A stretch of 36,045 bases of DNA from Bifidobacterium parmae (GCF_002860365.1 NZ_NMWT01000004.1:32263-68307); one strand, 5' to 3'. Shown: positions 15,281 through 23,705, counted from the stretch's first letter. Translations and numbers: made by a program. The notes: generated by a model not told the origin, from the sequence alone.

Positions 15281-16558
15281 ATGCTGGAACAATTCGTTGC
15301 GGTGATGCCGGGGACGCTGGCACCCGCGTTGCTGGTCATGTGCCTGAGCGTGACGCTCACGGTCGGCGAGGGCAAGGACAAACCGTTCAGCGCCCACTGG
15401 CGTCTCTACGGCCTGCTGCTCGGCACGGTCGCGGCCATCGTGTTCGCCGCCCTCAGGGCCACCGCCGTCATCAACCAGCGCACCTTCGTCAACCAGCCGG
15501 TGCTCACCGTGGCCGTCATCGTCGACGTGCTCGCCATCGTGGCCGTCATCGCCGGGCACTGGATCACCACGGACTGGCGCAAACACGCGCCGCTCATGCA
15601 CGCGGCCAACGCGGTCGGCGCCCTCGCCATCGCGCTCACCGTCTTCTACGCGCTGCCGGACGTGATCCTCCAGCTCACGATCTGGGTGGAGCCGGGCGAG
15701 ACCGCGTTCACGTCCGCGATGCTGCTGCGCGCGCTCGGTTTCGTGCTCGGCGTCGTCATGTCCGTCATCGTCGCGGCGATCTTCCGCACGATGCGCAATA
15801 CCGCCGTGCGGCCCGCGTTCACCGCGGCCGCGGCGGCGATGATGGCGATCCTGTTCGTCCAGCACGCGACCGGACTGCTGCAGATCATCCAGGCGCACTC
15901 GTTGCTCTTCCCGCACTTCCTGTTCCAGCCGCTCGTCTGGTCCATCAACCACAACACGCAGATGATCATCGCGCAGGGCGTCGTGTTCGTCATCCCCGCC
16001 ATCGCGTCGATCGTCGCCGGCTTCCGCACACCGACGAAACCGCGCGACGGCGAGAACGAGGCCGACGTGCGACGGCACAAGGCGTTCCGCCGTCGTGCCG
16101 TCGCCGCGGCCGTGTGGAGCCTCGTCGCCGCGATCGGCGTGACCGTGACGCTCACCGCGGGCGTCGCCGCGACCACGCGCACGATCACGCTGTCGCCGCC
16201 GGAAACGTATTCGTTGAAGGACGGCGTGGCGACGATCCCGTTCAGCCAGGTCGAGGACGGGCATCTGCACCGCTTCGAATACAAGGCGAAGGACGGCACC
16301 TCGATGCGGTTCATCATCATCAAGAAGAACGGCGGCGCGTACGGCATCGGCCTCGACGCGTGCGAGAACTGCGGCGACGCCGGCTACTACGAGAAGGACG
16401 GCAAGATCATCTGCAAGAAGTGCGAGGTCGCGATCAACCTGGCGACCATCGGATTCAAGGGCGGATGCAACCCGATCCCGTTCCCGTACAAGACCGGCAA
16501 CGGCAAGATCACGATCCACACCGCCGACCTGGACGCCCTGAGCGCCCACTTCCAGTGA
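15281..16558 (+). CDS. DUF2318 (Fe-S-containing) membrane protein
   Basis: The protein has 425 residues; ATG 15281 follows AGGAAAGGG. About eight membrane segments fill residues 1-295. The C-terminal outer domain has the DUF2318 cysteine pattern: C361-x2-C364, C378-x2-C381 and a GGC motif with C396. The family is annotated as Fe-S-containing and is a constant member of FTR1-P19 loci (Cj1660-type). The cysteines lie on the same side as the FTR1 ectodomain, so an electron-transfer role in the redox step of iron import is a reasonable inference; the cofactor is not proven by sequence. It is separated from P19 by four hairpins and from the next permease by another REP element. Confidence 0.88.
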   Translation: MLEQFVAVMPGTLAPALLVMCLSVTLTVGEGKDKPFSAHWRLYGLLLGTVAAIVFAALRATAVINQRTFVNQPVLTVAVIVDVLAIVAVIAGHWITTDWRKHAPLMHAANAVGALAIALTVFYALPDVILQLTIWVEPGETAFTSAMLLRALGFVLGVVMSVIVAAIFRTMRNTAVRPAFTAAAAAMMAILFVQHATGLLQIIQAHSLLFPHFLFQPLVWSINHNTQMIIAQGVVFVIPAIASIVAGFRTPTKPRDGENEADVRRHKAFRRRAVAAAVWSLVAAIGVTVTLTAGVAATTRTITLSPPETYSLKDGVATIPFSQVEDGHLHRFEYKAKDGTSMRFIIIKKNGGAYGIGLDACENCGDAGYYEKDGKIICKKCEVAINLATIGFKGGCNPIPFPYKTGNGKITIHTADLDALSAHFQ

Positions 16559-16589
16559 GGAGGATCGCCATGGGGAACATCGTTTTCGG

Positions 16590-16686
16590 CCCCCTCTGGA
16601 GGGGGCTGTCGGCAAAGCCGACCGGGGGAGGTCGTCGGGCAGCCACCCGCCGTCATGCTGCGCATGACGCCTCCCGCCGGCGGGAG
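16590..16686. repeat. REP-like elements abutting the permease ribosome-binding site
   Basis: CCCCCTCT-GGAGGGGGC with GTCGGC/GCCGAC runs from 16590 to 16633. GTCATG/CATGAC (16652-16668) and the palindrome CTCCCGCCGGCGGGAG (16671-16686) follow. The last arm ends immediately before the GAGG Shine-Dalgarno of the permease at 16698. Confidence 0.75.
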
Positions 16687-16697
16687 GTGAGGTAGTC

Positions 16698-18092
16698 ATG
16701 TTCTTTCTGCGAATGATCGCGCGGTCGTTCACGCGCCAGCTGAGGCGGCGGCTGCTCATCGCCCTCACCGTGTGCCTGTCGGCCACGGTGAGCGTGGCGA
16801 TGCTCGGCGTCGTGTTCGACGTGGGCGACAAGCTCAACGCCGAACTGTCGACGTACGGATCGAACATCACCGTGCAGCCGAAGTCGGACGCCGTCGTCTC
16901 CGATCTGTACAACACGGATGGCGCGACGGGCGGCACGGCCGGCGCCGCCACCGACCCGACGTCGTTCCTCAAGGAGTCGGACGCGGCGAAGATCAAGACG
17001 ATCTTCTGGGCGTTCAACATCACGAACTTCGCGCCCGAACTGGACCAGCACGTGACCGCCGTCAACACCAAGCCGGTGACCCAGGGCGACGGCTGGGCGG
17101 TGAGTCTCGCCGAATACCCGACGAAGACGAACGTGCCGGTGGTCGGCACCTGGTTCAACAAGAAGCTCAAGCTGGCGTCCGGCGAGACCACGGTGGTCGG
17201 CGTGGAAGGCATGCGCTCCTGGTGGGACCTGCAGGGCCGCTGGCCGAAGGACGGCACCAAGGAGGCCGTGATCGGCAAGGACCTCGCCAAGTCGCTCGGC
17301 GTCGCCGTCGGTCAGGGCCATGAGGACGAGGCAGCCGTGCAGGTCGGCGGCACGGTCTCGCTGACGCGCGGCGACAAGTCCATCGACTTCAAGATCGTCG
17401 GCGTCTACGATTCCGGCGACGACGACAACGGTTCGATGTACGTCTCCTCCGATCAGCTGCAGGAGCTGGTCGGCCTGCCCGATTCGGTGAACAAGATCGA
17501 GGTGAAGGCGCTCACCACGCCGGAGAACGATCTGGCGCGCAAGGCCGCGAAGAACCCGGCCGCGCTGAGCCAGGACGAATGGGAGACCTGGTACTGCACC
17601 GCCTACCCGAGCTCGATCGCCTACCAGATCGAGGAGGTGATTCCGGGGGCCGTCGCCAAGCAGGTGAGGCAGGTCGCCGCGTTGCAGGGCAACGTCCTGC
17701 AGAAGACGCAGGCCGTGATGATTCTGATGACGGTGCTGAGTCTGATCGCCGCCGCGGTGGCCGTCGCGAACCTGATGGTCGCGTCGATCGGCGAACGCTC
17801 CAGCGAGCTCGCGCTGCTCAAGGCGATCGGCGCGACCGACGGCGCGGTCTCCCGCCTGATGATGGCGGAGACGGCGACCGTCTCGCTGCTCGGCGCCGTG
17901 GTGGGCGCGGGGCTCGGTTCGGGCGTCGCGCAGATCATCGGGCAGGTGGTGTTCGGTTCCGGCATCACGATGCGTCCGATGGTGTTCGTGCTCGTATTCG
18001 TGCTGCTCGCGCTCACGGTCGCGGTGGCGTCCGCCTCGTCGATCCGCTCGATCCTGAGCTTGAAGCCCGCGGAGGTGCTCCATGGCCGCTGA
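16698..18092 (+). CDS. FtsX-family ABC permease of the iron locus (first)
   Basis: The protein has 464 residues. A membrane helix at about residues 17-40 follows the cytoplasmic start MFFLRMIARSFTRQLRRR. A MacB-type outer domain covers about 45-335. Three more helices fill 340-455, with the FtsX signature SERSSELALLKAIGA. It is a MacB/LolC-like permease that forms a pair with the product of 18507-19826 and is powered by the ATPase at 19979. In other FTR1-P19 loci the equivalent genes are the Cj1661/Cj1662 type. What the ABC unit does (mechanical coupling, export or import of a ligand) is unknown. The start is set by GAGG five bases before ATG 16698. Confidence 0.88.
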   Translation: MFFLRMIARSFTRQLRRRLLIALTVCLSATVSVAMLGVVFDVGDKLNAELSTYGSNITVQPKSDAVVSDLYNTDGATGGTAGAATDPTSFLKESDAAKIKTIFWAFNITNFAPELDQHVTAVNTKPVTQGDGWAVSLAEYPTKTNVPVVGTWFNKKLKLASGETTVVGVEGMRSWWDLQGRWPKDGTKEAVIGKDLAKSLGVAVGQGHEDEAAVQVGGTVSLTRGDKSIDFKIVGVYDSGDDDNGSMYVSSDQLQELVGLPDSVNKIEVKALTTPENDLARKAAKNPAALSQDEWETWYCTAYPSSIAYQIEEVIPGAVAKQVRQVAALQGNVLQKTQAVMILMTVLSLIAAAVAVANLMVASIGERSSELALLKAIGATDGAVSRLMMAETATVSLLGAVVGAGLGSGVAQIIGQVVFGSGITMRPMVFVLVFVLLALTVAVASASSIRSILSLKPAEVLHGR

Positions 18093-18138
18093 GTTCGCGA
18101 TGATGCTATGGAATCGCGCTTCGCGCGATGCGATGTGC

Positions 18139-18479
18139 CGGCTCCCGCTGGCGGGAGCTGTCCCGCGCGGCGGGACTGAGGGTGGTCGTTCGCGAGAATG
18201 TCGTGTCCGTTCGGGTACCGTCCGTCTGACCACCCCCAGTCGGATTGCATCCGACAGCCCCCGCCGGCGGGGGCGTGATCGTCGGCTCCCGCTGGCGGGA
18301 GCTGTCCCGCGCGGCGGGACCGAGGGTGGTCGTTCGCGAGAATGTCGTGTCCGTTCGGGTACCGTCCGTCTGACCACCCCCAGTCGGATTGCATCCGACA
18401 GCCCCCGCCGGCGGGGGCGTAATCGTCGGCTCCCGCTGGCGGGAGCTGTCCCGCGCAGCGGGACTGAGGGTGGTCGTGC
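18139..18479. repeat. 144-bp tandem repeat (2.4 copies) with REP-like hairpins
   Basis: Copies start at 18139, 18283 and 18427. The first two are complete and differ at only two bases by eye; the third stops after about 50 bp. Each unit contains a GCTCCCGC/GCGGGAGC stem, CCCGC-N-GCGGG, a stem GTCGGAT/ATCCGAC and CCCCCGCCGGCGGGGG. It fills most of the 414-bp gap between the two permease genes. An ATG frame from 18082 crosses it, but it reads repeat and is not likely a gene. Confidence 0.9.
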
Positions 18480-18506
18480 TTGCTTGGAAGAAGAAGGAGG
18501 GTTGCG

Positions 18507-19826
18507 ATGACGAATACCGGCATGTTCTTCCGGATGCTGTTCAGCGCCGTGTTCCGCCGCCGTTCGCGCGCGGTCATGGCGGTCATCGCGTCGCTGGTCG
18601 GCGCGGCCACGCTGTTCTGCCTGGCGATGATCTGCATCGCCGTGCCGCAGCAGATGAATCAGGAGATGCGCGCGTACGGCGCGAACCTCATCGTCACGCC
18701 CACCGGTGATGCCAGCTCGACGGGTTCGGGTTCCGACGGTTCGACGTCCGGTGATTCCGACGCGAAATCCGCCGGCATCGACGCGGCGATGGTGAAGCAC
18801 ACCACCGAGATGGTCGCGGCGAAAGGCTCGCAGAAGCACGCCACCTACCGTTACGAGAACGTGCGCGTCAACGCCGCGCCGTATGTGATGGCCGGCGTGG
18901 ATGCCGCGCAGGTGAGGAACCTCAACCATCATTGGGTGGTGGACGGCTCCTGGCCGACCACCGGCAAGGTGCTCGTCGGCCGCGACGTCGCCGACGCGAT
19001 GGGCCTCAAGGTCGGCGGCTCGATCACGATCGGCTACCGCGCCTCCGACAACGCGGCCTCCTCGTCCTCTTCGGCTGGGTCGTCCTCGTCCTCCACCGCC
19101 GAATCCCCCGAATCCGACGCCGCTTCCCAATCCTCGCAATCGTCGCAGCAGATGCACGACGGCCGCGTGAACAGCGACATCATGGACACCACCGGAACCG
19201 AGTTCCGCGTGGCCGGCATCGTCGACACCGGCGGCAGCGAGGACTCCATCATCTACGCGACCAACGCCGACGTGGACAAGCTCACCGGCGTGAAGCGCGG
19301 CGTGGACGTCATCGAATACTCGTCCGGCGCGAGCGACCTGAACGCGCTCGTCGCCAGCATCAACGACATGACGTCGATGCACGTGAAGGCGCAGCAGGTC
19401 ACGAAGATCACCGCGTCGGACACGCGCATCATCACGATGCTGCAGACCCTGTTCTGGATCGTCTCGCTCGTCGTGCTCGTGCTCACGCTCGTCGGCGTCG
19501 GCACGACCATCAGCTCGATCGTCTCGCAGCGGCGCAACGAGATCGGCCTGCGCAAGGCGCTCGGCGCGAGCTCGGCCGCGATCGGCGTCGAGTTCTACGT
19601 CGAATCCGCGATGTACGGCCTGATCGGCGGCCTTGTCGGCACGGCGATCGGCTACGGGCTCGCCAGCTGGCTGTGCGTCGCCGTGTTCGAACGCGCGATC
19701 GCGTTCAACTGGGCGCTCGGCGCGGCGTCCGTGGCGCTCGCCGCGCTCGTCGCCGTCGTCGCCTCCATCCCGCCCGTCCACCGCGCCACCCGCATCGATC
19801 CCGCCATCGTGTTGCGCGAGGAGTAA
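18507..19826 (+). CDS. FtsX-family ABC permease of the iron locus (second)
   Basis: The protein has 439 residues. The start at ATG 18507 is fixed by a strong AAGGAGG six bases upstream; an in-frame ATG nine codons earlier lacks one. The layout is the same as its partner: a helix at about 25-48, an outer domain (about 50-315) with a Ser-rich loop (SSSSSAGSSSSSTAES) at about 185-200, then three helices with SQRRNEIGLRKALGASSAAI, the FtsX signature. It is a paralogue of the upstream permease and probably its heterodimer partner. The next gene, the ATPase, follows after 152 bp that contain another REP-like element. Confidence 0.88.
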   Translation: MTNTGMFFRMLFSAVFRRRSRAVMAVIASLVGAATLFCLAMICIAVPQQMNQEMRAYGANLIVTPTGDASSTGSGSDGSTSGDSDAKSAGIDAAMVKHTTEMVAAKGSQKHATYRYENVRVNAAPYVMAGVDAAQVRNLNHHWVVDGSWPTTGKVLVGRDVADAMGLKVGGSITIGYRASDNAASSSSSAGSSSSSTAESPESDAASQSSQSSQQMHDGRVNSDIMDTTGTEFRVAGIVDTGGSEDSIIYATNADVDKLTGVKRGVDVIEYSSGASDLNALVASINDMTSMHVKAQQVTKITASDTRIITMLQTLFWIVSLVVLVLTLVGVGTTISSIVSQRRNEIGLRKALGASSAAIGVEFYVESAMYGLIGGLVGTAIGYGLASWLCVAVFERAIAFNWALGAASVALAALVAVVASIPPVHRATRIDPAIVLREE

Positions 19827-19849
19827 TCCCATCGCGCGCCACGACGGCG

Positions 19850-19956
19850 ACCACCCCCAGTCGGCTCCGCCGACAGCCCCCGCCAGCGGGGGCCGATTGA
19901 TCCGTAACGACGACTTTCGCCGTGCCACCTGTGACAGCCCCGCCAGCGGGGGCCGA
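19850..19956. repeat. REP-like element and partial second copy
   Basis: A complete element (CCACCCCCAGTCGGC, a GCCGAC arm and CCCCCGCC-a-GCGGGGGC) spans 19850-19893. A truncated copy (GACAGCCCCGCCAGCGGGGG) lies at about 19933-19952, just before the ATPase ribosome-binding site. Confidence 0.75.
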
Positions 19957-19978
19957 TTCCTTGGGAAAGGAAACCACC

Positions 19979-20776
19979 ATGTTGCTTGAACTCGACCACA
20001 TCTCGAAGATCTACGGCGACCTGCACGCCGTGGACGACCTGAACCTCACCGTGCCGGAAGGCGAATGGCTGGCGATCGTCGGCTCGTCCGGCTCCGGCAA
20101 GACCACGCTGATGAACATGATCGGCTGCATGGACTCCCCGTCGAAGGGTTCCGTGAAGCTCGAAGGCCGCAAGCTCGAGGACCTCAACGCCTCGCAGCTC
20201 GCCGACGTGCGCAAGAACATGATCGGCCTCGTGTTCCAGAAGTTCTACCTCGTGCCGCATCTGACGGCCGTGGAGAACGTGATGGTCGCCCAGTACTACC
20301 ATTCGGTCGTCGACGAGGACCAGGCCATGAAGGCGCTGGAACGCGTCGGCCTCAAGGACCGCGCCCACCATCTGCCGAGCCAGCTGTCCGGCGGCGAACA
20401 GCAGCGCGTGTGCATCGCGCGAGCCCTCATCAACGAGCCGAAGCTCATCCTCGCCGACGAGCCGACCGGCAACCTCGACGAGAAGAACGAGAAGATCGTG
20501 CTCGACCTGTTCCGTCAGCTGCACGAGCAGGGCACGACGATCATCGTCGTCACGCATGACGCGCTCGTCGCCAGCTGCGCCCAGCGCGAGATTATGCTCA
20601 ACCACGGCGTGCTCGTCGGCGAGAAGTGGAACGATGAGACCGCTCGCAAGGCGTACGAGGCGGAGGGCGGCAAGCCGGCCTCCACCGGCGCCCAGGTCGA
20701 GGGCGCGCAGACCGGCGAGACCGCCATCGGCTTCGCCGACCCCACCAAGGCCGCCAAAACCGGCGGCGAGGACTGA
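19979..20776 (+). CDS. ABC transporter ATPase of the iron locus (MacB/LolD type)
   Basis: The protein has 265 residues. ATG 19979 is preceded by AAAGGAAA; an in-frame ATG 19 codons upstream falls in repeat sequence and is rejected. Walker [10 protein letters not shown] (about 34-42), Q-loop [10 protein letters not shown], signature LSGGEQQR, Walker B LILADEP, D-loop and H-loop VTHD are all intact. The sequence is typical of ATPases paired with FtsX-like permeases. An Ala/Gly-rich tail of about 45 residues follows the core. It energises the two permeases encoded just upstream and ends 25 bp before the flavoprotein gene. Confidence 0.92.
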   Translation: MLLELDHISKIYGDLHAVDDLNLTVPEGEWLAIVGSSGSGKTTLMNMIGCMDSPSKGSVKLEGRKLEDLNASQLADVRKNMIGLVFQKFYLVPHLTAVENVMVAQYYHSVVDEDQAMKALERVGLKDRAHHLPSQLSGGEQQRVCIARALINEPKLILADEPTGNLDEKNEKIVLDLFRQLHEQGTTIIVVTHDALVASCAQREIMLNHGVLVGEKWNDETARKAYEAEGGKPASTGAQVEGAQTGETAIGFADPTKAAKTGGED

Positions 20777-20801
20777 GAGGCCGTCGGCTAGGATGAGTGA
20801 T

Positions 20802-21374
20802 ATGCACGAGCAGAGGAACGACGGCAAGCGGAAGGCCGTCAAGACGATTGCGTTGACGGCCGCCACGTTGGCGCTGCTGGGTGGCGTGGCCGGCTGCGCC
20901 GAGTCGAAGGCAACGCCGATGGACGACCAGTACGCCGGCAATTCGGGCGAGACCGAGAAGTCCCAGGAGGAGCAGTCACAGTCCGGAGACGCCTCCGGCT
21001 CGTCGTCCGATTCCTCCGATTCCTCGTCGGACGGTTCCAACGGTTCCGATTCCTCCTCCGACGCGAAGGACACCGGCAACTACAAGGACGGCACGTATTC
21101 GATCAACGGCCAGTACGGTCCGGTGGGCGAGGATTCGATCGACGTCCATTTCACGATCAAGGACCAGAACGTCCAGACGGTCGAGGTGATCGGCCACCCG
21201 TTCACGTCGATCTCGAAGAAGCACCAGACCGATTTCGCGAACGCGATCAACGGTGTGGTGGACGGCAAGCCGCTCAAGGGTCTCAAGGTCGACAAGGTCG
21301 CCGGCGCCAGCTGGACGTCCGACGCGTTCAACAAGGCCCTCGACCTCTGCCGCCAGCAGGCCTCCATCCAGTAG
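20802..21374 (+). CDS. FMN-binding-domain lipoprotein (predicted covalently flavinylated)
   Basis: The protein has 190 residues from ATG 20802, which has TAGGA eight bases upstream; ATG 20793 is in frame but overlaps that site. A signal peptide ends in the lipobox GVAGC (C32). A Ser/Asp-rich linker (about 55-88) leads to the FMN_bind domain: NYKDGTYSINGQYGPVGEDS, the strand IDVHFTIKDQNVQTVEVIGHP, and VDKVAGASWTSDAF near the C-terminus. The latter resembles the ApbE acceptor motif (S/A-G-A-T/S-x-T), which makes T172 the likely FMN site. Such domains carry electrons outside the cytoplasm. As last gene of the iron locus it may supply electrons for iron reduction. Thioredoxin-like genes hold this position in several other bacteria. 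Confidence 0.88.
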   Translation: MHEQRNDGKRKAVKTIALTAATLALLGGVAGCAESKATPMDDQYAGNSGETEKSQEEQSQSGDASGSSSDSSDSSSDGSNGSDSSSDAKDTGNYKDGTYSINGQYGPVGEDSIDVHFTIKDQNVQTVEVIGHPFTSISKKHQTDFANAINGVVDGKPLKGLKVDKVAGASWTSDAFNKALDLCRQQASIQ

Positions 21375-21421
21375 CGGCCGTCTTCCGAACCCCACCTCGG
21401 CGGTGCCCCCGTCGCTTTTCG

Positions 21422-21655
21422 GCGCAACGATTCCCGGGAATACGTGGCTTCGTCCGGGATTCGTTGTGCTGAGAGGAGTTCAGCGCAACATATCCCGGAA
21501 GAAAACCCCATTACCCGGGAAAACTTGCGCTGACCTTGTCTCAGCGCAACTATTCCCGGACGATGGGGCGGATTCCCGGGATTTCTTGTGCTCAGCGATT
21601 CCCCAGCGCGACCATTCCCGGGCGACGCCTCCGTTTTCCGGGATTTCTTGCGCCG
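21422..21655. repeat. four tandem imperfect palindromes, period 61 bp
   Basis: GCGCAAC-like starts lie at 21422, 21483, 21544 and 21606. Each is followed by ATTCCCGG-like bases, about 15 variable bases, then the inverse (CCGGGATTTCTTGCGC-like). Each unit can form a stem of 17-18 pairs with two or three mismatches. The array fills the gap after the FMN lipoprotein gene. Confidence 0.85.
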
Positions 21656-21670
21656 GACGATGCTGCTTCG

Positions 21671-21730
21671 CGGCACTATGGCGTCGCGGCACTACGGCAC
21701 TATGGCGTCGCGGCACTACGGCAATACGGC
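21671..21730. repeat. 24-bp tandem repeat (2.5 copies)
   Basis: Two identical 24-bp units start at 21671 and 21695, followed by a partial variant. It lies between the palindrome array and the membrane protein gene. Confidence 0.85.
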
Positions 21731-21773
21731 ACCGCGGCGTCACGGCATCACGAAGCCGCGTACACTGGTGGCC

Positions 21774-23603
21774 GTGTCTTCATGGGATACTTGGTCATCC
21801 GCAGCGCGCACTCGGTCCGCCGCCGCGCGTAGTCGGACCGACGTCATCCGCATTTGGTCATCCGCCGTCCGGCTCTGGTTCGCCGACCGTCGGCCCTCGA
21901 CCTTCGCCGTCGCGTTGCGCAAGCGCTTCTCCCTCTACTTTGCCCTGATCGCCGCGTGCTGGCTGCCGTGGATCGCGCTCACGTGGCCCGGCGCCATGCG
22001 TGACGACACGATGGCCCAGTACCTCCAGGCGATGGGCCTGCACCACTATTACACGCAGCATCCGCTGTTCGACACCCTCATCTTCGGCCTCTTCTGGCAT
22101 TTCGGCGCGGCGGCCTTCGGCTCCCCGCTCGCCGGCCAGGCCGTCTACACGGTCGTGCAGGCGTTCGCCCTCGCCGCCGGCGGCGCGTTCATCCTCTGCT
22201 ACATCCGCAAGCTCGGCGCGCCCCTGTGGCTCGTCACCGTCGGCCTCGTCTACGCGGCGATGAGCTACGTGGTCGTCGCCGCCTCGACCACGATGGGCAA
22301 GGATTCGCTCCACACGGTCTTCTTCCTCCCGATGGCGGTGATCTTCACCGAAGCGTGTCTCACGCGCGGCCGCGTGCTGCGCCGCATGCCGGTCGCCGTC
22401 GCGTTCACGCTGCTCACGTTCGCATCCGTCGCGTCGAAGCGCACGGCCCTGCCCATCGTCGTGTGCGCCGGTATCGGATTGCTGTGCGTGTGCGCCGGGC
22501 GGAAATCCCGTCGTGACGGAGACCGGGATCCCATCGCGGCTCCGGCACCCGCTCCCATCGCCTGTGCCGCCCCTGCCGCGCCTCGCCTCTCCGACCGCGC
22601 CCGTGCCGCGATCTGCCTCATCGTCGCCGTGCTCCTCGCGCAAGCCGTGTTCGCGCCGATCGCCGCCGCCGCGACCCACGCGAGCAAATCCCCCGGCCGC
22701 GAGGTCTGGGGCATCGTCACGCAGCCGGTCGCCCGCCTCGCCCACGACGATCCGTCCGCGATCGACCCCGCGCAGCGTCGCGCGTTGGACGGCATCATGG
22801 ATCTCGACAAGGCCGCCGCGACCATCAATCCGCATCGGACCGACGAGACGTTCCACACGCTCAAGGAGCCGCGTCGCGCCGCCGACGGCACCGTCGTCGC
22901 GCCCGGCCCGACGCCCGCGCAGAAGCTCGCGGCCGTGCGCGCGTGGGCGCGGCTCGGCCTCGCGCATCCGCTCGTCTACGCGCGCGCCTACGCCGCCCAG
23001 ACGCGCGGATGGTGGAATCCGAACGTCAATTTCGCCTATCCCACCGACTCCGACTACCTGCTGCGCGACGGCTACCTGAAACAGTGGTCCACGTACCTGA
23101 CAGCCGCCGAGGTGCGCCGCGCGGGCGGCGGCACCGGCGGGTCCGCGCGCATGACCGCCATCGCGCGCGACCTCGCGCCGCTCGCCGGCACGTCGGCGCG
23201 GCCGCAGTGGCAGCGAGACACGTTGCGCGCGGTTCGCGACTGGGCGCGCGGCGCGAACGCCGGCACGACCGCGGCGGCCTCCGGCACCGCCGCTTCCCGC
23301 CCCGGCAATCCGCTCACGTCGATGGCGCTCTACGTCACGTGGATTCCGTCGATGATCGCGCTCGCGTTGGTCGTCGGGACGGTGTCGTGGCTTCGCCGTC
23401 GCACGTCCGGCACCGGTTCCCGCGATGATCGGGGATTGCGTGCGGACATCGGCGCATCGCCCGCTTCTCGGCTCGCCGCGTTCGGATTGCTGTTCTTCAC
23501 CGTGATGTCGCTGTACGCCTCGCCCGAGGCGCTGTTCTGGTATCCGATTCCGGTGTTCGCCGCCCTGCCGCTGTTCACGGCCCTGCCGTTCCTCCGGGAT
23601 TGA
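21774..23603 (+). CDS. polytopic membrane protein, GT-C-like (DUF6020-type)
   Basis: The protein has about 609 residues. The frame is open from 21588, but that part is made of repeats. The nearest plausible starts are GTG 21774 or GTG 21768; there is no Shine-Dalgarno. TACACT at 21761-21766 would place transcription start at about 21773, so a leaderless message is likely. About ten membrane segments are present. The first outer loop reads WPGAMRDDTMAQYLQAMG, then HPLFDTLIFGLFW, the acidic-loop pattern of GT-C glycosyltransferase-like proteins. A large outer loop (about bases 22680-23300) lies before the last helices. It may handle a lipid-linked sugar or a wall glycan; this is a fold-level guess, and DUF6020 membership is from memory of the motif. 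It converges with the YhgE/Pip pair. Confidence 0.7.
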   Translation: MSSWDTWSSAARTRSAAARSRTDVIRIWSSAVRLWFADRRPSTFAVALRKRFSLYFALIAACWLPWIALTWPGAMRDDTMAQYLQAMGLHHYYTQHPLFDTLIFGLFWHFGAAAFGSPLAGQAVYTVVQAFALAAGGAFILCYIRKLGAPLWLVTVGLVYAAMSYVVVAASTTMGKDSLHTVFFLPMAVIFTEACLTRGRVLRRMPVAVAFTLLTFASVASKRTALPIVVCAGIGLLCVCAGRKSRRDGDRDPIAAPAPAPIACAAPAAPRLSDRARAAICLIVAVLLAQAVFAPIAAAATHASKSPGREVWGIVTQPVARLAHDDPSAIDPAQRRALDGIMDLDKAAATINPHRTDETFHTLKEPRRAADGTVVAPGPTPAQKLAAVRAWARLGLAHPLVYARAYAAQTRGWWNPNVNFAYPTDSDYLLRDGYLKQWSTYLTAAEVRRAGGGTGGSARMTAIARDLAPLAGTSARPQWQRDTLRAVRDWARGANAGTTAAASGTAASRPGNPLTSMALYVTWIPSMIALALVVGTVSWLRRRTSGTGSRDDRGLRADIGASPASRLAAFGLLFFTVMSLYASPEALFWYPIPVFAALPLFTALPFLRD

Positions 23604-23705
23604 TACGGTTCCCTCCACGCCTGATACGGTTCGCTCCGGGATTTGCAACGGAAAACCGTGACAAACCCCGGAGCGAACCGTGATTAGGGGGCGGACCGTG
23701 ACGAG
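23602..23705. repeat. long-stem intergenic palindrome, probable bidirectional terminator
   Basis: Arms 23625-23645 and 23662-23682 pair over 21 positions with one wobble and one mismatch; the loop is 16 bases. Further partial copies of the arm (TGATACGGTTCCCTCC at 23601-23616 and GGGGGCGGACCGTGA near 23700) lie outside as a weaker second layer. It sits between convergent genes. Confidence 0.75.

Noticed and set aside
18082-18510. A 142-residue frame starting in the end of the first permease
   Set aside because: Nearly all of it translates the 144-bp repeat; its second half repeats itself. No independent coding signal.
16653-19928. A 1091-residue open frame antisense to the two iron-locus permeases
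   Set aside because: It is the mirror of high-GC codon bias, with Arg/His/Asp/Gly-rich sequence and no domain. The plus-strand permeases have clear families and ribosome-binding sites.
14357-21374. Classical EfeUOB system
   Set aside because: The FTR1 gene is followed by P19 and DUF2318, not by EfeO (cupredoxin/M75) or the DyP-type peroxidase EfeB.
21422-21655. CRISPR array
   Set aside because: The 61-bp period looks CRISPR-like, but the repeats are imperfect palindromes, the intervening bases are only about 10-20 long, and no cas gene is present.
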